The notes: a model not told the origin generated them from the letters alone. A stretch of DNA of 6,064 nt from an uncultured Chitinophaga sp. (GCF_937874145.1 NZ_CALNBI010000463.1:1-6064); one strand, 5' to 3'. Counted from the stretch's first letter, positions 1 through 6,064 are shown. Numbers and translations are program-made.

Positions 1-57
1 CCCGCCTCTCCACCACCGGCCGACAGCCTGCAACGGCCGCAGCCTCCAAATCCTTAA
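1..57 (+). CDS. possible 3' end of a plus-strand gene (partial)
   Basis: Reading from base 1 in the first frame gives 18 codons rich in proline and alanine (PASPPPADSLQRPQPPNP), then TAA at 55-57. If real, this is the C-terminal tail of a gene that begins left of the window. It would end 7 bases before the stop of the minus-strand Rieske gene, tail to tail. Nothing recognisable is encoded, and the other two plus frames are also open here, so the call rests only on the stop position and the neat convergent spacing. The stretch may equally be non-coding. Confidence 0.2.
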   Translation, partial: PASPPPADSLQRPQPPNP

Positions 58-64
58 ACTTTTA

Positions 65-862
65 TCATCCGGCCGGCAATTCCAGGAAGAGTTTACCACC
101 GGAAAACTGCAATGGATAAACGGGTATCCCTGTTTTGGCGGGCCCTGCTTTGGGTGCGCCGGAATGCACATCGAACTGGGAGCCGTGCCAGGGGCATTGC
201 ACCGTGCCGCAGATCATCGCGCCGCCGGCCAGGGAACCGCCGCGGTGCGGACAATGGTCATCGAAGGCAGCGAAGCCGTTTTCGGTACGTGCGATAACGA
301 TGCGCTTGTTATCCACATGAACAAGCATCATCTGGTCGGTTTTCAGTTCCCCGAAATCGGTGATTTCTACACGGCCACTCTGCGCCTGCAGGTGCAGTTC
401 CTTCCATTTACCGGCCTCCGCGAAGCGGTGATCCACGCCGATCTGGTTGCGCGCTACGAGAGTGCCCCCCATCCAGCCGGCAAAAACCATCAATCCAACA
501 GCCACCGCTTCCAGCAGCAGGATGGTGGTGATATCGTTCTGCCCGTTATGGGTGCGGTAGATGAGCGTTCCTGCGAAGATCAGCAGTACGCATACATTGG
601 TGATGCCGTGTTTGGCCGCGCGCTTCTTGCCGGAGCTCTTCGGGGGCACCGTGTAGAGGTAATCGATCACGCCGGGTATGGCGGCTGCAACGGAACCGAT
701 GATGCCGGCAACGATCATCACTTCCGCGATGTCGCTGTAGAAAATTTTGCCCGAAAACCATCTCAGCCCGTCAAAAACGAGGGCGCCCGTGAAGAATGCG
801 ATCGGAAAGGAAACCAGCATTGGGTGCAGCGAATGGCCTTTGATACTAGCTTTGCTTCTCAT
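65..862 (-). CDS. DUF2231 membrane domain fused to Rieske [2Fe-2S] protein
   Basis: This protein is likely a membrane-anchored electron carrier; partner and substrate are unknown. The ATG at 862 gives 265 residues ending in TGA at 65-67. The N-terminal half has the DUF2231 hallmark GHSLHPMLVSFPIAFF and four hydrophobic segments, at roughly residues 15-33, 46-68, 88-102 and 113-136. A short linker follows, then a Rieske domain from about residue 155 to the end. Its two cluster-binding motifs are intact: CPHRGGSL (Cys204, His206) and CPWHGSQF (Cys223, His226). The usual downstream proline-rich turn (AGPAKTGIPVYPL) is also present. Rieske proteins use this Cys-His/Cys-His pattern to hold a [2Fe-2S] cluster. 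No oxygenase catalytic domain is present, so this is a ferredoxin-like module rather than a ring-hydroxylating enzyme. The frame stays open upstream to a TTG at 916 (283 residues). I prefer the ATG because the hallmark motif begins eight residues after it. The gene is intact, and no redox partner gene lies nearby. Confidence 0.9.
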   Translation of the reverse strand: MRSKASIKGHSLHPMLVSFPIAFFTGALVFDGLRWFSGKIFYSDIAEVMIVAGIIGSVAAAIPGVIDYLYTVPPKSSGKKRAAKHGITNVCVLLIFAGTLIYRTHNGQNDITTILLLEAVAVGLMVFAGWMGGTLVARNQIGVDHRFAEAGKWKELHLQAQSGRVEITDFGELKTDQMMLVHVDNKRIVIARTENGFAAFDDHCPHRGGSLAGGAMICGTVQCPWHGSQFDVHSGAPKAGPAKTGIPVYPLQFSGGKLFLELPAG

Positions 863-899
863 GGCTGGGGGTTTTGTTACGGTTGTTAAAGAAATGCTT

Positions 900-907
900 C
901 CTCCTTT
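900..907 (-). promoter_or_regulatory. strong Shine-Dalgarno-like AAAGGAGG without a standard start
   Basis: The minus strand reads AAAGGAGG here, close to a perfect anti-16S match. No ATG, GTG or TTG follows at ribosome-binding distance in any frame. The only in-frame candidate is ATT at 893-895, four bases after GGAGG, which would give a 276-residue Rieske protein. The TTG at 916 lies upstream of the motif, so the motif would fall inside that coding region as Lys-Gly-Gly. The nearest ATG (862) is about 38 bases downstream. The match may be chance or a relic of an older start. Confidence 0.25.
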
Positions 908-930
908 CTTCAACAAAATGCAGGCCGTGC

Positions 931-1197
931 CTACGAAACGCGTGCGTCCGACTGCCTGTTCCGCTTCCTTTCCTTCAACATTTTGATGACGCTGAGGGCG
1001 AGGGCCAATAAAGTGGCACCTGAAATAATGATCAATCCTCCCTCCCAGATGAATTTACACGCTCGGGATCGCCACCATGACCCTGGTGGGAAAAGGGCTC
1101 AGCCGGCTGCGTGCCAGCCGTGTGCGTGCTGCTTGATCCGGATATGCGCGCTGGTCTAAGTTATGTCCGTGTTAACTTCACAGGAAGCCAGTAACAT
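931..1197 (-). pseudogene. decayed small membrane-protein gene (frameshift and in-frame stops)
   Basis: The frame from ATG at 1197 to TAG at 931-933 is 89 codons long. It is broken by TAG at 1156-1158 and TGA at 1099-1101. It opens with MLLASCEVN, which resembles a short lipoprotein leader with a lipobox cysteine. It closes with KFIWEGGLIII, a hydrophobic stretch (SGATLLALALSVIKM) and a basic tail (LKERKRNRQ), as expected for one transmembrane helix with a cytoplasmic end. Between about 1056 and 1100 the neighbouring frame reads PFSHQGHGGDPERV, which is more protein-like than the 89-codon frame there. Restoring one base near 1053-1058, next to an AAA run, joins it to KFIWEGG. This suggests a gene broken by small indels, though chance cannot be excluded. 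A surviving alternative is a 34-residue ORF from TTG at 1035 to 931, ending 14 bases before the TTG of the Rieske frame, with GGGAGGGAGG directly upstream. I do not recognise the family. Confidence 0.35.
1072..1120. repeat. cluster of short G+C-rich inverted repeats
   Basis: Three perfect dyads lie within 49 bases. CCACCA (1072-1077) pairs with TGGTGG (1084-1089) across a 6-base loop. CAGCCGGCTG (1100-1109) is a 10-base palindrome. CGGCTG (1104-1109) pairs with CAGCCG (1115-1120) across a 5-base loop. No T tract follows closely on either strand, so these are not intrinsic terminators. They overlap the frame breaks of the decayed gene and could have promoted the deletions. Confidence 0.4.
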
Positions 1198-1241
1198 CCC
1201 AGGCAGCGGTCCGTTCAACGGATGCAATCAACATTTTCCCC

Positions 1242-1958
1242 ATGAGAAAATTATTTATCTTTCCCTTTTCGCTATTCTTCTTCCACGCTGCTGGCGCCCA
1301 GGTACGTTTCGGAATTCAAGCAGGATATAACCAATCGGGCGTTTCCATGAAAGCGGAAACGTACAGCACGAGAGGGCTGTCATTTAACGCGGTTTCAGGG
1401 TTTCAGGCCGGCATCCTGGCAGACATTCCTTTCGGTGATTATTTTGCCATACAGCCCCGGTTCCGTTACCTGCAGCGGGGTTTTGATGCAGAGGGGATTG
1501 TTCCGGGGCCATCAGACGGGCCCATCGATGCCAACATCGCTACGCGGTATCATTACCTGCAGTTGCCGCTGCACTTCCTGGGCAAATATCCCCTGGGGCC
1601 GGGGCGGCTTTTCGCCGGCGGCGGTCCTGTCCTGTCTTACGGCGTCAGCGGCCGGGTAAAGAGCACTTTTGTAGATCATTGGGCCGGTTACGGCCCCGGA
1701 ACCGAAACGGAAAAAGTATATTTCCTCGACAAAGAAAGGGATTATGAAGCGGCGCTCGCCCGGAAACAATATATCCGTCCATTCGATGCGGGCGTGGGAT
1801 TTACCGCCGGGTATGAATTTCATTTTGGTTTGATGATCGGCGCGGGTTATACGTTGGGATTGACGGATGTGGATCCTAATCCGCAAATCTCACAGAAGAG
1901 CAAAAGCTGGAACGTGAGCGTAGGGTATTTATTTGGTACGGCGTCAGCAGCGCGATAA
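1242..1958 (+). CDS. outer-membrane beta-barrel protein, PorT-like (OMP_b-brl_2 type)
   Basis: This is a predicted outer-membrane barrel of the PorT-like family widespread in Bacteroidota; the specific role of this member is unknown. The 238-residue protein begins at ATG 1242, with a signal peptide of basic Arg2-Lys3, a hydrophobic core rich in Phe and Leu, and a likely cleavage at AGA-Q (19/20). The mature protein starts with VRFGIQAGYNQSG, the usual first strand. Alternating aromatic and polar strands follow, for example FQAGILADIPFGDYFAIQPR (54-73) and HYLQLPLHFLGKYPL (104-118). A glycine-rich strand FAGGGPVLSYG lies at 124-134. The final strand SWNVSVGYLF (222-231) carries the aromatic ending used for barrel assembly, though eight more residues follow it. 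Length fits a barrel of about eight strands. No lipobox and no TonB plug domain are seen. No Shine-Dalgarno sequence precedes the start, as is usual in this phylum. The gene stands alone on its strand and ends 8 bases from the stop of the convergent TPR gene. Confidence 0.85.
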   Translation: MRKLFIFPFSLFFFHAAGAQVRFGIQAGYNQSGVSMKAETYSTRGLSFNAVSGFQAGILADIPFGDYFAIQPRFRYLQRGFDAEGIVPGPSDGPIDANIATRYHYLQLPLHFLGKYPLGPGRLFAGGGPVLSYGVSGRVKSTFVDHWAGYGPGTETEKVYFLDKERDYEAALARKQYIRPFDAGVGFTAGYEFHFGLMIGAGYTLGLTDVDPNPQISQKSKSWNVSVGYLFGTASAAR

Positions 1959-1966
1959 ACTTCCGG

Positions 1967-3742
1967 CTATTTAAACGGCAGATGCGAGATCAATATCTGC
2001 GGCCGGGCGTGTTTTTTACTGATACTGTAATAGAAAGCGGAGGCCCATTCATCTGCCCGGTCTACCTTCGGGCCCAATGTGATTTCCTTGATCGAGGAGT
2101 TTACCGGAACGAGCTCGATATACACTCTCGGGGGAACGCTTTCCTTCAGAATCTGTTTTTCAAACCCGCTGCCGTTGATGACGAGCCGTACTTCATGCTC
2201 ATATTGATATTCAATACTTTTGAAGAGAAAGGCAATTTCATTGATCAGCTTGAAGATATTGGAAATATCGGCCGTGGCCTCGGCCTTGGTGGCATCGGTT
2301 TGGGTACGCAGATCAGACAGGTAGGCGTTCAGTTGATCTTCGATGGCTTCGTCTGCCCCGGGAATGATGAACTGGCCGCCTTGTCCCAGGTAGGCTACGC
2401 GGTAGAAATTAAATTCCGCGTCGGTATTCAGCTGGCTGCCGGTTTTTGTTTCGCCGGCTACTGCATTCCTGAGGGTTCTGAGGAATTCATCCCTGCTGAT
2501 GGTGAGGGCGCATCCCCTGGCTTCCTCCTTTGCTTCTTTCCCATACATTCTCCATAATGTAAGGTCGTCGTGCTTGCTTTCTGCGACGAAGCTGCCGATA
2601 AAGGGTTTCGGCGCAAATACCTGTGCAATGAGCGCGTTGCTATTCGCCGGCGCGGCGTGGATGGCAAGGTAATTATACAATTCCCTGCCTTCTGAAGTAT
2701 CGTTCAGAAATGCGCCTTCCGACAACCTCAGTTTGCTTTCTTCGAGGATGAGGGCCCTCGCCACCGTGAGGCTCGTATAATGTGTTACGCAATTATCCGT
2801 AAACAGCAGGAGTTTTTTGATGTGCTCTACAATTTCGCTGGCTTTTGTGTAGGTGTCGTTGTCAAGGATTTTATTCAGCTCCTCTACCTTCGAGGTGGCA
2901 ATCTCCGTGTAGAAGTCGGGGGCAGCCTTGGTTACAGCAATGTACTGTTCGAAATCCTTCAGGGCGTTTTTATAATTCTTCAGGCTCAGGTAAGACAATG
3001 CCCTGTTGTAAAGGGCTACATCATTAGCAGGGTTTAAATCCAACGCCAGCGAGAAATTCCTGATCGCTTCCTCGTGGTCTTCCTTTTCCTGGTAGGTATT
3101 TCCCAATTCCAAGTAGATATCTGATTCGTCATTTGCCTTTTCCAATGCTTTATTCAGGTTTTCTATGCTTTCTACTAAATCACCAGTCCGCCTGTATGCC
3201 ACGCCCAGGTTATGATAGATCTGCCAGGCGCCGGATAAGGTCAGTGCTTTTCTGAAACTTTCAATCGCCTGATCCAATTTTCCTGTTTCCAGGTATACAT
3301 TCCCGATCCCGTTATAGCCACGGAAGGAATTCTCATCTTTCAACACTGCTCTTTCATAGGAATGCAGGGCGGCATCAAAATCCCGCTGATCAATAAATAC
3401 ATGTCCAAGCCCCACATAGGCTTTGGACTCGTCGGGTGCGGATTTCAGTACTTCTTCAAAGCAGGTAATCGCCTCCTTATATTTACTATTCGAATAAAGC
3501 CAATATCCCTTAACGGTAGTTGCTGAATTGCTGGAAGGGTTGATAGCAAAAGCCTTATTCAGATAATTCTCGCATTCCTCCATCTTTTTTTGCGCGTTGC
3601 TTACTTTTGCTCTTTCCGCGTAAAGGTCCGCGCTCCCGTAATCTTCCAAAAGCTGATCGTTCAGGGTATTTACAATAAAATCATACTGATTTTGGTCGTA
3701 TGCTTTCTGCATATCCTCGATTAATTTCTTAACTGGGATCAT
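1967..3742 (-). CDS. TPR-repeat protein with C-terminal DUF2971-like domain
   Basis: A 591-residue, probably cytoplasmic protein: there is no signal peptide and no membrane segment. The start is ATG at 3742 and the stop TAG at 1967-1969. About seven tetratricopeptide repeats lie between residues 37 and 272. Typical repeat signatures are AYVGLGHVFIDQRDFDAALH (108-127), GYNGIGNVYLETGKLDQAIE (142-161), LELGNTYQEKEDHEEAIRNF (211-230) and YNRALSYLSLKNYKNALKDF (245-264). TPRs are protein-binding scaffolds. After a helical linker, residues 321-560 match the conserved pattern of DUF2971. It has HYTS (321-324), LNDTSEG (346-352), LWRMYG (396-401), GCALT (410-414), EYQYEHEVRLV (511-521) and IKEITLGPKV (551-560). 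The function of DUF2971 is not established to my knowledge. The N-terminal third looks more A+T-rich than the flanking genes. The gene lies 54 bases downstream of the permease on the same strand and could share its transcript. The TPR call is firm; the DUF2971 call is from remembered motifs. Confidence 0.85.
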   Translation of the reverse strand: MIPVKKLIEDMQKAYDQNQYDFIVNTLNDQLLEDYGSADLYAERAKVSNAQKKMEECENYLNKAFAINPSSNSATTVKGYWLYSNSKYKEAITCFEEVLKSAPDESKAYVGLGHVFIDQRDFDAALHSYERAVLKDENSFRGYNGIGNVYLETGKLDQAIESFRKALTLSGAWQIYHNLGVAYRRTGDLVESIENLNKALEKANDESDIYLELGNTYQEKEDHEEAIRNFSLALDLNPANDVALYNRALSYLSLKNYKNALKDFEQYIAVTKAAPDFYTEIATSKVEELNKILDNDTYTKASEIVEHIKKLLLFTDNCVTHYTSLTVARALILEESKLRLSEGAFLNDTSEGRELYNYLAIHAAPANSNALIAQVFAPKPFIGSFVAESKHDDLTLWRMYGKEAKEEARGCALTISRDEFLRTLRNAVAGETKTGSQLNTDAEFNFYRVAYLGQGGQFIIPGADEAIEDQLNAYLSDLRTQTDATKAEATADISNIFKLINEIAFLFKSIEYQYEHEVRLVINGSGFEKQILKESVPPRVYIELVPVNSSIKEITLGPKVDRADEWASAFYYSISKKHARPQILISHLPFK

Positions 3743-3796
3743 GGTAGGTTGGGATTATAAGGGAATTTACGAAATATCCGGTATATCTCCGATTCC
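3743..3796 (-). promoter_or_regulatory. 54-base gap between permease and TPR gene; weak promoter and dyad
   Basis: On the minus strand the gap reads through a TTG, 21 bases, then TATTTCG. This loosely resembles the Bacteroidota TTG/TAnnTTTG promoter. TATAAT also occurs nearer the TPR start. An imperfect hairpin (GGATATTT, CGT, AAATTCC; 3762-3779) has one bulged T. It has no T tract, so it is not a convincing terminator for the permease gene. No Shine-Dalgarno sequence precedes the TPR start. Read-through from the permease is possible. Confidence 0.25.
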
Positions 3797-6064
3797 TCAA
3801 TCCCCCAGGCTCTTGACCGGGTTGGCCATTGCCGCCCGCACCGACTGGAGCCCTACCGTAATGAGCGCTACCAATAAGATCGTACCGCCCGCCATCGTAT
3901 AAATCCACCAGGGCATATCAGCCCGGAGCGCGAAGTCCTGCAGCCACCGGTGCTGCAGCCAGACGGCCACGGGGATACCGATGCACATAGACACGGCCGC
4001 CAGTTTCACGTAATCCTTCGCAAAAAGTCGGACGATCCCTCCCACGCTCGCGCCCAGTACTTTCCGGATACCGATCTCCCGTGTGCGCCGCGCTATGCTG
4101 TGCGCCGTCAGCCCCAGCAATCCAAGGCAGGTGATGAAAACGGTAAACGCGGTGAATACAGACACGATCGATCCAAACTGCATGTCTGCTTTAAACTGCC
4201 GGTCGTACTGCTCGTCCAGGAAGAAATAATCGAAAGCCCGCCCCGGTTGATGCGTGCGCCAAATCTTCTCTATATCTGCGATGGTTTCCGCTGCTTTATT
4301 TGCCTGCAACTTCACCGAAAAGTATTGCGCAAACTGCGATTGGTTGACAAGGATCATGGGTATAGCCGCATCTTTGACGGATCGCTGCGCGAAGTTTTTC
4401 GTCACGCCCACCACCGTACTTCCCCCCTGGTAGGAAAGCCTTTGCCCGATTGCTTTTTCCGGAGATGTGAAACCCAGCACTCTGGCGGCTTCCTCGTTGA
4501 TTAACACATCATGGTCACTGCCACCGGTTTCATAGAAATTCCGGCCTGCGGAGATGCGGATGCCCATCAGGGGCAGAAAGTGCGCATCTACCGGGTATGC
4601 GTAGAAATTATAACTGTTTGGTACTGCGCCCTCGCGTTGTACATTGTTGGTGGTATTCATATCATTCACATCAGCACCTGGCAGTGATGTGGAGCGCGAC
4701 ACTTCCTGTATGGAGGGCAGTCGCAGTAACGACTCCCGTATCGCCAGCTGGCGGCTCAGGCGCAGGGAGTCTCCGGTACCGTCGAACAGGTCTTTTATTA
4801 CCAGCACCTGTTCCAGGTTCACGCCTTTGTCCTGATTTTTCATGAAATGCAACTGGCGATAGATGACCAGTATAAAGGAAATGACCACTACCGCTACGGT
4901 GAATTGTCCGACCACCAAAACTCTCCGCAAAGCACCTCCTTTGGCACCACCACGTCCGGTAGTCCTGGCCATTACAGAAACGGGGTTGACCGTGGCCATC
5001 ATCATCGCAGGCTGCAAGCCCGACAGGAAGCAATTGACGGCAAACAACACCGTACAAAGCCACCAGAAGCCAGGCGCGCCAATTACCGGGAGGTTCACCG
5101 GTTTATTAACCAGTTGCAAGTAAAACGGCGTCAGCAATGCGAGGAGGACCAGTGCCAAAAGGAACGCCGCGAAGTTCACGATAACGGATTCCAGGAGAAA
5201 CTGTCTAACGAGCGTGGCGCGCGTGGCTCCCATTACTTTACGGATGCCTGCTTCCTTCCAGCGTTCGGAAGCGCGTGCGGTAGTGAGGTTGACATAGTTT
5301 ATAGCGCCGATCAGCAGGATGAGGACCGCGATAACCAGCAGGAAGTTAACGGTATCGATGTTGCCGGGCGGTTCCGGTTCATAGCTGCGGGTGGAGTACA
5401 GGTGGATATCTTTAATAGGCGCAGCGGTAAGGATCTCGTTGCGGAGCCGTTCTTTGGATAGCCGGTGCAGCTTGCGGTTAAATTCTTCCAGCGATACGCC
5501 ATCGGCCAGCTCTACATACGTGTAATTATTGTTCGTATTCCAGGAATCGAGTCCCGGGTCGGTTTTGGTGACCCGTTGGAATGGCAGTAACATATCGAAT
5601 TTGAGGTGGGTACTTTCGGGAATGTCTTTGAAGACGCCGGTGATGGTAAGGGGTTCTCCTGCGATGGTGATCACTTGTCCCATGGGGTCTTTCGTACCAA
5701 AGAGCTGTGCTGCGGTTGATTCGCTGATGACGGCTTCGTTTGGCCCCCGGAGCGCCCTGGCCTTTATGCCTTTCACAAAATCCACCTGAAAGAGTGAAAA
5801 ATATTGCGAGTCCGCCGCAAACACGCGGTCTACGATAAAGCCTTCCGCTCCTACCCCAACTTCCGTATTCCCGATATGCTCCACGCGGGCATAGCTGACC
5901 ACTTCCGGGAAATCGCGCTGGAGTCTTGGGCCGAGTACGGGATAGCTTTCACAGTCTGTCACAACAAACTCGGAGCCGTTGTATAGATCGAGGGTGATGC
6001 GGTGGAGGCGGTCGGCTTTGGGGTGGATGTTTTCGTAGCTATGTTCGAGCCGGACGTAATGGAG
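3797..6064 (-). CDS. ABC transporter permease, MacB/FtsX-like, N-terminus outside window (partial)
   Basis: The frame is open from the right edge to TGA at 3797-3799, giving 755 visible codons. The 34 codons upstream of the GTG at 5962 are clearly coding (YENIHPKADRLHRITLDLY), so that GTG is not the start. Related permeases run near 800 residues, so about 40, including the first transmembrane helix, should lie beyond the window. In visible numbering there is a MacB-type extracytoplasmic domain (about 1-235). An FtsX core follows with helices near 239-258, 291-311, 332-354 and 380-401. A second extracytoplasmic domain (about 405-625) and a second FtsX core (helices near 631-654, 684-704 and 722-742) complete the protein. 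Each core has the cytoplasmic coupling motif: ERWKEAGIRKVMGATR and RRTREIGIRKVLGAS. The end, NPVKSLGD, is typical. MacB-like proteins couple ATP hydrolysis in the cytoplasm to work on the periplasmic side rather than forming a classic channel. No ATPase gene is visible here. The substrate is unknown. Confidence 0.9.
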   Translation of the reverse strand, partial: LHYVRLEHSYENIHPKADRLHRITLDLYNGSEFVVTDCESYPVLGPRLQRDFPEVVSYARVEHIGNTEVGVGAEGFIVDRVFAADSQYFSLFQVDFVKGIKARALRGPNEAVISESTAAQLFGTKDPMGQVITIAGEPLTITGVFKDIPESTHLKFDMLLPFQRVTKTDPGLDSWNTNNNYTYVELADGVSLEEFNRKLHRLSKERLRNEILTAAPIKDIHLYSTRSYEPEPPGNIDTVNFLLVIAVLILLIGAINYVNLTTARASERWKEAGIRKVMGATRATLVRQFLLESVIVNFAAFLLALVLLALLTPFYLQLVNKPVNLPVIGAPGFWWLCTVLFAVNCFLSGLQPAMMMATVNPVSVMARTTGRGGAKGGALRRVLVVGQFTVAVVVISFILVIYRQLHFMKNQDKGVNLEQVLVIKDLFDGTGDSLRLSRQLAIRESLLRLPSIQEVSRSTSLPGADVNDMNTTNNVQREGAVPNSYNFYAYPVDAHFLPLMGIRISAGRNFYETGGSDHDVLINEEAARVLGFTSPEKAIGQRLSYQGGSTVVGVTKNFAQRSVKDAAIPMILVNQSQFAQYFSVKLQANKAAETIADIEKIWRTHQPGRAFDYFFLDEQYDRQFKADMQFGSIVSVFTAFTVFITCLGLLGLTAHSIARRTREIGIRKVLGASVGGIVRLFAKDYVKLAAVSMCIGIPVAVWLQHRWLQDFALRADMPWWIYTMAGGTILLVALITVGLQSVRAAMANPVKSLGD

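Larger units (their letters stand above)
917..1241. other. 325-base region without an intact gene
   Basis: This gap separates the divergent Rieske and beta-barrel genes and should hold both promoters. I see no convincing Bacteroidota promoter (TTG, then TAnnTTTG). The nearest plus-strand match, TTG at 1133-1135 with TAAGTTATG at 1157-1165, deviates too much to call. The minus strand carries a probable decayed small gene (931-1197). G+C-rich dyads sit between 1072 and 1120. No tRNA, riboswitch or T-tract terminator is apparent. Confidence 0.6.

Noticed and set aside
164..889. Long plus-strand frame of 241 codons
   Set aside because: It lies antisense to the Rieske gene, whose minus-strand frame carries both cluster-binding motifs and four membrane helices. 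The plus-strand product resembles nothing and starts inside the motif region.
1133..1165. Possible plus-strand promoter for the barrel gene (TTG, 21 bases, TAAGTTATG)
   Set aside because: The second element needs an extra base and departs from TAnnTTTG, and it overlaps the decayed gene; the match is no better than expected by chance.
1978..2016. Possible terminator for the barrel gene (GCAGAT/ATCTGC with a later T run)
   Set aside because: The stem is six weak pairs with an 11-base loop, and the T run starts about 10 bases after it, so it does not fit an intrinsic terminator. It also lies in coding sequence.
1982..2557. Plus-strand frame of 191 codons
   Set aside because: It is antisense to the DUF2971-like part of the TPR protein; the minus frame holds the conserved motifs.
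3950..4504. Plus-strand frame of 184 codons
   Set aside because: It is antisense to the conserved second FtsX core of the permease and has no recognisable motif.
4847..5461. Plus-strand frame of 204 codons
   Set aside because: It is antisense to the permease, has a composition very rich in Arg, Gln and Asp, and shows no domain pattern.
5960..5962. GTG as the start of the permease
   Set aside because: The frame continues upstream with clearly coding, family-like residues (YENIHPKADRLHRITLDLY) to the window edge, so the true start is outside.
1..6064. A defence island, CRISPR array, prophage or mobile element
   Set aside because: No spaced repeats, transposase, integrase, terminal inverted repeats or tRNA-adjacent junctions are visible; apart from the TPR-DUF2971 gene the content is ordinary membrane and envelope genes.

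Overview
The window looks like ordinary chromosomal sequence from a Bacteroidota bacterium, most likely of the Chitinophagaceae type. This rests on four things: a MacB/FtsX-like permease of the long form common in that group, a PorT-like outer-membrane beta-barrel ending in a typical VGYLF strand, start codons without a clear Shine-Dalgarno sequence, and moderate G+C content. The genus assignment is inference. I see no tRNA, rRNA, CRISPR array, insertion sequence or attachment site.

Layout from left to right. Bases 1-57 may hold the last codons of a plus-strand gene. On the minus strand, 65-862 encodes a four-helix DUF2231 membrane domain fused to a C-terminal Rieske [2Fe-2S] domain. Upstream of it, 917-1241 has no intact gene. 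Its minus strand carries what looks like a decayed small membrane-protein gene (about 931-1197), with two in-frame stops and a probable frameshift, in a stretch rich in G+C hairpins. On the plus strand, 1242-1958 encodes a secreted outer-membrane beta-barrel protein. Eight bases past its stop, tail to tail, lies a 591-residue minus-strand protein (1967-3742) with an N-terminal array of TPR repeats and a C-terminal DUF2971-like domain. A 54-base gap separates this from a minus-strand ABC transporter permease (3797 to the right edge), whose N-terminus lies outside the window.

Functional links are weak. The permease and the TPR-DUF2971 gene point the same way and could be co-transcribed. The barrel gene has its own orientation, and the Rieske gene stands alone or followed the decayed gene. 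No complete multi-gene system is visible. The most interesting item is the TPR-DUF2971 fusion, whose function is unknown. Next is the decayed small gene ahead of the Rieske protein.
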